Shown here: piece after piece, positions 21,998 to 27,058 of the stretch
Position numbering within the stretch: position 1 is the first letter of the stretch
Layout of the letters: each line of letters starts with the position of its first letter
Made by a program: the position numbers and the translations under genes
Notes under the pieces: generated by a model
Database searches by the model: none
Told to the model about the DNA's origin: nothing
Seen by the model: the letters and a program-made list of their open reading frames with translations, nothing else
Assembly: GCA_904398675.1 (NCBI GenBank)
Contig: CAJFPI010000051.1
Span: forward strand, 1-27,058
DNA from: an uncultured Oscillospiraceae bacterium
GTDB lineage: Bacteria; Bacillota; Clostridia; Oscillospirales; Oscillospiraceae
Reading direction: 5' to 3'
Length of the DNA: 27,058 bases

Positions 21998-23515
21998 TCA
22001 TTCATTGGTCGAGATCTTGACGATCTTCTCCTCGGTGGCCTCCGCGCTGCTCAAGATCTGCTGCAGCTCCCCGCCGCGGAACACGGCGATGCGGTCGCAC
22101 ACGCTGAGAAGCTCCGTCTGCTCGGAGGACACCATCAAAACGCCCTTGCCCTCGTTGGCCAGGCGCCGCATCAGCCGGTAGATCTCGCTTTTGCTGCCCA
22201 CGTCGATGCCCTTGGTGGGCTCGTCAAAGATCAGCACCTCGCTGCCTGCGGCCATCCACTTGCCCAGAATCACCTTCTGCTGGTTGCCGCCGGAGAGGTC
22301 GCTGGTCATCTGCTCCACGCTGGTGCACTTGATGCTCAGGCTGTCCTTTTCCTCCTGCGCCCAGCCCTGCTCCTTTTTAAAGTTGAGCAGGCCGCCGATG
22401 CCGCCGGCAGAGGAGGTCTTGATGAAGGGAACCAGAGAGATATTCTCCTTGCAGGTAAAGTTGTTGGCAAAGCCGGTTTCACGCCGGTTCTCCGTCAGCA
22501 TGCCGAGGCCCTGCTTGATGGCGCTGTAAGGATTTTTGATCTTCAGTTCCTTGCCGTTGAGATAGACGCGGCCTGCGGATTTCGGCACGGCGCCGAAGAT
22601 GGCCTCCATGGTCTCCGTACGCCCCGCCCCCACAAGGCCGGCAAAGCCCAGGATCTCCCCCTTGTGCAGCTGGAAGGAGACGTTGCGGCAGCTGCCGTCG
22701 GCCCGGGTGATGCCATCCACCTCAAAGATCACAGGCTGCTTTTCCGGATCGAAGGACTCGTCAGCCAGATAGGTGCCGCTGATCTCGCGGCCGACCATCA
22801 GAGTGACCAATTCATCGATCGTGATATCCTCCACGGGATAGGTGCCCACATAGCAGCCGTCCTTGAGAACGGTGATCCGGTCGCCGATCTTGTGCAGCTC
22901 GCTCATCTTGTGGGATATGTACACAATGCCGCACCCCTCCGCCTTGAGCTTGCGGATCAGGTTGTGGAGGTTTTCCACCTCAGAGGTGGTAAGAGACGTG
23001 GTGGGCTCGTCCAGCACGATCACCTTTGCCCCGGAGACCAGCGCCTTCGCGATCTCGCACAGCTGCTTGTCCGGGATGGCCAAATCGCCCACCAGGGTCT
23101 TGGGATCGTGGTGCAGCCCCACCTCCTCCAGGATATCCCTGGCCTTCTCGTTCATCAGCTTGTAGTCCACCACCGGGATGCCCAGCACCTTCTTTGTGGG
23201 GAGCTTGCCCACAAACAGGTTCTCCAGGATCGACAGCTCGTTGATGACGCTCAGCTCCTGATAAACGATGGCGATGCCCTCCTCATAGGAGGTCTTCGTC
23301 GTCAGGGAGCTGTACTCATGCCCGTTGCAGATGATTTTTCCGCTGGTAGGCGTATACACGCCAGACAGAATCTTCATCAGCGTGGACTTCCCCGCGCCGT
23401 TCTCTCCAATCAGGACATGGACCTCGCCGGGCATGATGTCAAAGCTGATGTTGTCCAGCGCCTTGACACCTGGGAACTCCTTGGTGATGCCGACCATTTG
23501 AATCAACGGTTCCAT
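21998..23515 (-). CDS. alsA: Sugar ABC transporter ATP-binding protein, two ATPase domains
   Basis: This 505-residue fused ATPase of the RbsA/AlsA class drives sugar uptake. Domain 1 has Walker A GENGAGKST (about residues 37-45), Q-loop YQELSVINELSILEN, a degenerate signature around AIPDKQLCEIAKAL, and Walker B VIVLDEPTTSLT. Domain 2 has a non-canonical Walker A (GLVGAGRTE), signature LSGGNQQKV and Walker B LIFDEPTKGIDV. Such asymmetry is normal in this class. The stretch YQELSVI.EL..LENL and the later VDYKLMNEKARDILEEVGL match AlsA. ATG at 23515 follows GAGAGGGA. It is the first gene of the operon, behind a long structured leader. Confidence 0.94.
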   Translation of the reverse strand: MEPLIQMVGITKEFPGVKALDNISFDIMPGEVHVLIGENGAGKSTLMKILSGVYTPTSGKIICNGHEYSSLTTKTSYEEGIAIVYQELSVINELSILENLFVGKLPTKKVLGIPVVDYKLMNEKARDILEEVGLHHDPKTLVGDLAIPDKQLCEIAKALVSGAKVIVLDEPTTSLTTSEVENLHNLIRKLKAEGCGIVYISHKMSELHKIGDRITVLKDGCYVGTYPVEDITIDELVTLMVGREISGTYLADESFDPEKQPVIFEVDGITRADGSCRNVSFQLHKGEILGFAGLVGAGRTETMEAIFGAVPKSAGRVYLNGKELKIKNPYSAIKQGLGMLTENRRETGFANNFTCKENISLVPFIKTSSAGGIGGLLNFKKEQGWAQEEKDSLSIKCTSVEQMTSDLSGGNQQKVILGKWMAAGSEVLIFDEPTKGIDVGSKSEIYRLMRRLANEGKGVLMVSSEQTELLSVCDRIAVFRGGELQQILSSAEATEEKIVKISTNE

Positions 23516-23745
23516 TAAATCCCTCTCTTCCCTGCATGACTATACCGCCCTCATCCTGCCGGCAGCGGAGAGGACGAGACAGAAATGCATCGAATTGATG
23601 GTGTCCGCAGCGTGCGCTGCGGACACAGGCGGGTACCCGCCTGCGCATGATACCCAAAACGCGGAACAGGCCGCTAAGCAGTAGCGGAAACAGAGACGCC
23701 GCCGCGTCCCTGCATTTGCACCGCCGTATAACGTAGTCATAATAA
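23516..23745 (-). promoter_or_regulatory. Structured 5' leader and promoter of the als operon
   Basis: A minus-strand -10 box TATTAT (23739-23744) with a weak -35 (TAGAAA, 23762-23767) would start a leader of about 220 nt. It folds into a row of hairpins: 9 bp with one mismatch (23691-23712), 6 bp (23671-23687), the 16-bp palindrome AGGCGGGTACCCGCCT (23627-23642), and an 11-bp perfect stem GTGTCCGCAGC with complement (23601-23626). No riboswitch family is recognised. No credible ORF is present. A T-rich stretch typical of terminators does not follow the last stem. Confidence 0.5.
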
Positions 23746-23906
23746 CACAGATGCGAAAAAATTTCTACTCTTATTTTTGGCGATTTACTCAAAATTTTTG
23801 CATGTTAATGAACTGGCACTACAAGACATCTGCAATTTTACAGTTCCGCCGCGCCTTATTTCTTAAAAAAAACGATAAAATTTTCAGGTTCGGCAAAAAC
23901 CGCCTG
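23746..23906 (-). other. AT-rich gap upstream of the als promoter, with weak terminator signals
   Basis: No gene is seen in this AT-rich stretch. Next to the fusion gene's stop a broken hairpin (CAGG and CGG pairing with CCG and CCTG, 23885-23906) is followed 12 nt later by eight T on the minus strand (23865-23872), a weak intrinsic terminator for the TetM-like gene. The imperfect palindrome CTGCAATTTTACAG (23830-23843) could be an operator for the als promoter, but this is a guess. Confidence 0.35.
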
Positions 23907-26456
23907 TTACCGCTGCTGCCCCTGGAGATAGGTGCGGATCTGCTGGTTGACCTGTTCCAGCTCCCAGCGGAGGTCTCCCGCCGAAACACGGGCAGCTCCG
24001 TGGCCCTGGATCAGGATCTGCTCCAGGCCGTCGGAGGTGGCCACCTTTACCCGGTGGGTGCGGGCCATGGCATAGCTCACCCGCTCGATATACATGTCCG
24101 CCGTCTCCCCCTCCTTGGTGTAGACTACCTCGATGCCGCCGTGGCGCTCTGTGGAGCCGGCATTGCCCTTCACCCGGTAGGCGTCGAACACCAGCGTCAG
24201 GCGGCAGCCCTTTACGCCCTGGTAGTTGCACAGGGCGTTGATGAGGGCGGAGCGGGCCGCGTCCAGGTCCTCCGCCGCGATGCGGTGCAGGTCCTCCCAG
24301 GCGAAGATGATGTTGTAGCCGTCCACCAGCAGGAAGTCCCCCCGCTGGACATAGGACGGCGCCGCCGCTGCCGGCGGCGCGGCGGTGTTCCGCCGCTGGG
24401 CCAGGGCATCCATGCCCCGGTTGCGGATGGGGCCGTAGGTGCGGACGAAGATCTCCTCCAGCTCCTGGTCCGAGGCCGAGCGCACCGCGCCGCCGGTGGA
24501 AAAGCGGAGGGGCCTTCCCTCTGTCTCCGCCGCGTCCAGCCGCAGCGGCTCTATATGGGCCCGGGCGGACACCTGATCCCACTTGACGATGACCCCGGCG
24601 CCGTGTGAGCAGAAGACGGAATCGGCGGGGTTTGCCGTGTCCCGCAGGGGATCATACCCGGCGGCGGCAATGACTTCCCGGGCGTTGTGACAGGGGGCGT
24701 AGCCCGCCACCTCGCAGAAAAAGTGGCCGTTTCCACGGGTGTAGGCGGCCACCTCGGACCAGTAGCGGCGCAGGGCCGCCACCGGCCCCCGGCCGGTGAG
24801 AAGGGCCCGGTCCCCCTCCAGCGGCTCCGGCCCCGCAAAGGAGGCACCCATCTGCTGGAAATCCGACATGGCCCGGCCCACGTTCTCCATGGGCAGCTCC
24901 AGGCGGAAGGCGTACACCGGCTCCAGCAGCACGCTCTCCGCCTGCATCAGCCCCTGCCGCACCGCCCGGTAGGTGGCCTGGCGGAAGTCGCCGCCCTCGG
25001 TGTGCTTGGGGTGGGCCCGGCCGGCCAGGAGGGTGATCTTCACATCCGTCAGCGCCGCGCCGGTCAAAACGCCCGCATGGGTCCTCTCCGCCAGATGGGT
25101 CAAAATCAGGTTCTGCCAGTTCTGCGCCAGGACGTCGGTGCTGCAGGCGGAGGCCAGGCGGACCCCGGCCCCCCGCTCCAGGGGCTCCAGCAGCAGGTGG
25201 ACCTCCGCATAGTGGCGCAGGGGCTCAAAGTGGCCGATGCCCACCACCGGGGCGGCGATGGTCTCCTTGTAGACGATATTCCCCTCGTCAAACCCCGCCT
25301 CCAGGCCAAACCGCTCCCGGATCACCCGCTGGAGCACCTCCAGCTGCACCTCCCCCATGAGGCGCAGCTGGATCTCCTGGAGCGCCTCGCTCCAGACGAT
25401 CTGCAGCGTGGGGTCCTCCTCCTCCAGCTGCCGCAGCTGGCGCAGGGCGCCGTGGACGTCGCAGCCCTGGGGCAGGATGACGCGGTAGGAGAGCACCGGC
25501 TCCAGGGCGGGGACCTGTACCCCCTGCTCCGCTCCCAGCGCGTCGCCGGGCCTGGTGCGGGTAAGGCCCGTCACGGCGCAGACCGTACCCGCCTCCGCCT
25601 GCTCCGCCGCCTGGAAACGGACCCCGGAGTAGATGCGGATCTGGTTGACCTTCTCCTGCGCCTCCCCCTCCCCCACTGTGTCCTTCACCCGGAGGGCGCC
25701 GCCGGTGATCTTCATATGGGTGAGCCGCTCGCTCCCCTCCCGGGTGATCTTAAAGACCCGGGCGGCAAATTCCGCGGGGCAGTCCGGCTGGATCGTATAG
25801 CGCTCCAGCCCCTCCAGCAGCTCCTCCACCCCCTCCAGGCGAAGGGCCGAGCCAAAATAGCAGGGAAAGAGCCTCCTCTGGGCCACCAGGCGGGCGATGG
25901 CGTCATCCTCCAGCCGTTCCCCCGCCAGATACCGCTCCAAAAGCTCCTCCTCCAGGGACGCGGCGCTCTCCTGTACGGCCTCTTCCCCGGCAAAATCCGT
26001 GCAGCCCTCGTCCAGCTGGCCCTGCAGCTGGCGGAGGACCCGCTCCCGGTCCGCCCCGGCCAGGTCCATCTTGTTGATGAAGAGGAAGGTGGGGATTCCC
26101 TGCCGCTCCAACAGCCGCCACAGCGTCCGGGTGTGGCCCTGGACGCCGTCGGTGCCGCTGATGACCAGCACGGCATAGTCCAGCACCTGCAGCGTCCGCT
26201 CCATCTCCGCGGAGAAGTCCACATGGCCCGGGGTGTCCAGCAGCGTCACCTCCCCGCCGTCTAAGGGGAACACCGCCTGCTTGGAGAAGATGGTGATACC
26301 CCGCTCCCGTTCCAGGGCGTCGGTGTCCAGGAAGGCGTCCCGGTGGTCCACCCGACCCAGCCGCCGCACCGCCCCGGTCTTGTACAGCAGCGCCTCGGAC
26401 AGGGTGGTCTTTCCCGCGTCCACATGGGCCAAAAGCCCGATTACCAGTCGTTTCAT
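23907..26456 (-). CDS. TetM/EF-G-like ribosomal GTPase fused to a YacP/Rae1-type NYN nuclease domain
   Basis: This 849-residue protein is two proteins in one. Residues 1 to about 680 form a ribosomal-protection/EF-G-like GTPase: P-loop AHVDAGKTT (10-18), switch I RGIT (52-55), DTPGHVDF (74-81), NKMD (128-131), GSAL near the G5 position, then domains II-V ending about residue 680, as in TetM/TetO/TetW. An Ala/Pro/Gln-rich linker (about 681-707) follows. Residues 708-841 form a NYN/PIN-like domain of the YacP (PF05991-type) family: FLLVDGYNII, LVFDAYRVKG, GETADMYIERV and VATSDGLEQ, giving acidic residues D712, D758, D787 and D809 for metal binding. YacP of Bacillus subtilis is Rae1, a ribosome-associated mRNA endonuclease. 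Start at ATG 26456 (GGGAGAG 5 nt upstream); longer TTG starts add 9 residues. It is alone behind its own promoter. Confidence 0.93.
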   Translation of the reverse strand: MKRLVIGLLAHVDAGKTTLSEALLYKTGAVRRLGRVDHRDAFLDTDALERERGITIFSKQAVFPLDGGEVTLLDTPGHVDFSAEMERTLQVLDYAVLVISGTDGVQGHTRTLWRLLERQGIPTFLFINKMDLAGADRERVLRQLQGQLDEGCTDFAGEEAVQESAASLEEELLERYLAGERLEDDAIARLVAQRRLFPCYFGSALRLEGVEELLEGLERYTIQPDCPAEFAARVFKITREGSERLTHMKITGGALRVKDTVGEGEAQEKVNQIRIYSGVRFQAAEQAEAGTVCAVTGLTRTRPGDALGAEQGVQVPALEPVLSYRVILPQGCDVHGALRQLRQLEEEDPTLQIVWSEALQEIQLRLMGEVQLEVLQRVIRERFGLEAGFDEGNIVYKETIAAPVVGIGHFEPLRHYAEVHLLLEPLERGAGVRLASACSTDVLAQNWQNLILTHLAERTHAGVLTGAALTDVKITLLAGRAHPKHTEGGDFRQATYRAVRQGLMQAESVLLEPVYAFRLELPMENVGRAMSDFQQMGASFAGPEPLEGDRALLTGRGPVAALRRYWSEVAAYTRGNGHFFCEVAGYAPCHNAREVIAAAGYDPLRDTANPADSVFCSHGAGVIVKWDQVSARAHIEPLRLDAAETEGRPLRFSTGGAVRSASDQELEEIFVRTYGPIRNRGMDALAQRRNTAAPPAAAAPSYVQRGDFLLVDGYNIIFAWEDLHRIAAEDLDAARSALINALCNYQGVKGCRLTLVFDAYRVKGNAGSTERHGGIEVVYTKEGETADMYIERVSYAMARTHRVKVATSDGLEQILIQGHGAARVSAGDLRWELEQVNQQIRTYLQGQQR

Positions 26457-26495
26457 GGATCTCTCCCGTCTTTTTCTCAACAAATCTTTTCCGGT

Positions 26496-26524
26496 ATTTT
26501 ATCACAAGATGCGCCGTCAGGCAA
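26496..26524 (-). promoter_or_regulatory. Promoter of the TetM-NYN gene
   Basis: On the minus strand TTGCCT (26519-26524), a 17-bp spacer and TAAAAT (26496-26501) lie about 40 nt upstream of the ATG. Unlike acquired tetracycline-resistance genes, there is no long leader with attenuator hairpins. Confidence 0.65.
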
Positions 26525-26535
26525 TTCCGGCAGCC

Positions 26536-26564
26536 TTGCTTTTTCCCCGGCAAGGTGGTAAAGT
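26536..26564 (+). promoter_or_regulatory. Promoter of the greA-like gene
   Basis: TTGCTT (26536-26541), a 17-bp spacer and TAAAGT (26559-26564). It is back to back with the TetM-NYN promoter, the two -35 boxes being 11 nt apart. Confidence 0.6.
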
Positions 26565-26600
26565 AGTGGAAGACTTTTTGGAAAGGCAGGCGGCGGCGTC

Positions 26601-27058
26601 ATGCACGATGAGCTGACAAAGGTGGATATCCAGAAGATGCAGGAGGAGATCGACTACCGGATCCAGAAACTTCGGCCCCAGCTGATCGCTGACGTCCAGG
26701 CCGCCCGGGCCTTCGGCGACCTCAGCGAGAACTACGAATACAAGGTGGCAAAGCAAGAGAAAAACCGCAACGAAAGCCGCATCCGCTATCTCCAGAACAT
26801 GATCCGCACGGCGAAGGTGATCTCCGCCGACTCCGGCGCGGATGTGGTGGGCCTTTTCGACACGGTGGTGCTCTTCAACGAGAAACTGCAGAAGGAGCAG
26901 ACCATCCGCCTGGTCACCACCCTGCGCCAGGATGCGCTGAAGGGGCTCATCAGCAAGGAGTCCCCGGTGGGGCGGGCGCTGATGGGGCGGCGGGCCGGCG
27001 AGCGTGTGGAGGTCCGGGTCAGCCCGGAGCTCTCCTACGGCGTGAGGATCCTCTCCAT
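26601..27058 (+). CDS. greA: GreA/GreB-family transcript cleavage factor (3' end outside window)
   Basis: The first 152 residues are present; the frame is open to the window end. The N-terminal coiled coil carries the GreA tip motif FGDLSENYEYKVAKQEKNRNESRIRYLQNMI, with the acidic Asp/Glu (GDLSEN) that inserts into the RNA polymerase secondary channel to stimulate cleavage of backtracked RNA. The C-terminal FKBP-like domain begins about residue 80 (VVGLFDTVVLFNEKLQKEQTIRLV) with ISKESPVGRALMGRRAGERVEV, the family's SPLGxALLG block. The ATG at 26601 has only a loose G-rich ribosome site upstream. The slightly different tip (NYEY instead of NAEY) is within family range. It could be a GreA paralogue rather than the housekeeping copy. 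Confidence 0.92.
   Translation, partial: MHDELTKVDIQKMQEEIDYRIQKLRPQLIADVQAARAFGDLSENYEYKVAKQEKNRNESRIRYLQNMIRTAKVISADSGADVVGLFDTVVLFNEKLQKEQTIRLVTTLRQDALKGLISKESPVGRALMGRRAGERVEVRVSPELSYGVRILS

Noticed and set aside
20984..23518. 844-codon open frame on the plus strand opposite alsA and alsC
   Set aside because: It is the antisense of well-supported ABC transporter genes; its composition (runs of Asp, Gly, His, Gln) is typical of a GC-rich shadow frame.
24687..26264. 525-codon plus-strand frame opposite the TetM-like gene
   Set aside because: Antisense shadow of a gene with clear GTPase motifs; no start signals.
23907..26456. Simple call as an acquired tetracycline-resistance gene
   Set aside because: The fused nuclease domain, GC content like its neighbours, the lack of the usual leader attenuator and the absence of mobile genes argue for a resident gene of different or added function.
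1..27058. CRISPR array, prophage, IS element or integrative element
   Set aside because: No regularly spaced direct repeats, transposase, integrase or phage structural gene was seen on either strand; the tRNA genes show no adjacent integrase or attachment duplication.

Overview
The window looks like chromosomal DNA from a GC-rich member of the Clostridia (Bacillota), most likely an Oscillospiraceae-type gut anaerobe. This is an inference from several signs: strong AGGAGG ribosome-binding sites, consensus sigma-A promoters, a YerC-type TrpR-like regulator, an SdpR/SdpI pair, a DUF4179-type anti-sigma factor beside an ECF sigma factor, and the general codon style. No phage, IS element, integrase or CRISPR array is visible. 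The window is mostly housekeeping and accessory metabolic genes.

Layout. 1-300: tRNA-Val and tRNA-Asp on the minus strand behind a textbook promoter. 325-1203: Hsp33 (hslO). 1204-1781: a gene-free block full of perfect hairpins, probably a lineage-specific intergenic repeat. 1782-2370: a small XRE regulator divergent from a 94-aa protein, with inverted repeats in the shared promoter. 2340-3397: a SAM methyltransferase translationally coupled to a YerC-like regulator. 3556-4588: sdpR-sdpI under a promoter whose -10 box lies in a perfect 15-bp inverted repeat. 4621-9808: a minus-strand operon of YihY membrane protein, TrkA, TrkH and an M29 aminopeptidase, ending in a strong terminator. 9894-10641: a flavodoxin-like iron-sulfur/FMN reductase transcribed alone. 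10656-12218: ECF sigma factor and its membrane-bound anti-sigma partner. 12313-13707: a cell-wall amidase with an SH3 domain and a GNAT acetyltransferase. 13816-16469 (plus strand): VanZ-like protein, a zinc-ribbon/Ig-like membrane protein and a polysaccharide deacetylase.

16686-23515 (minus strand) is a complete D-allose/D-allulose catabolic operon. Its order is alsA (ATPase), alsC (permease), alsE (allulose-6-phosphate 3-epimerase), alsK (ROK sugar kinase), alsB (lipoprotein binding protein), rpiB/alsI (isomerase) and a second, unusual ROK protein. The uptake and three-step route to fructose 6-phosphate is covered. No dedicated regulator lies in the window, and the operon begins with a leader of about 220 nt containing four consecutive hairpins.

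23907-26456 encodes the most interesting protein. It is a TetM/EF-G-like ribosomal GTPase with a YacP/Rae1-type NYN endoribonuclease domain fused to its C-terminus through an Ala/Pro-rich linker. It is divergent from a GreA-type transcript cleavage factor that runs off the right edge.
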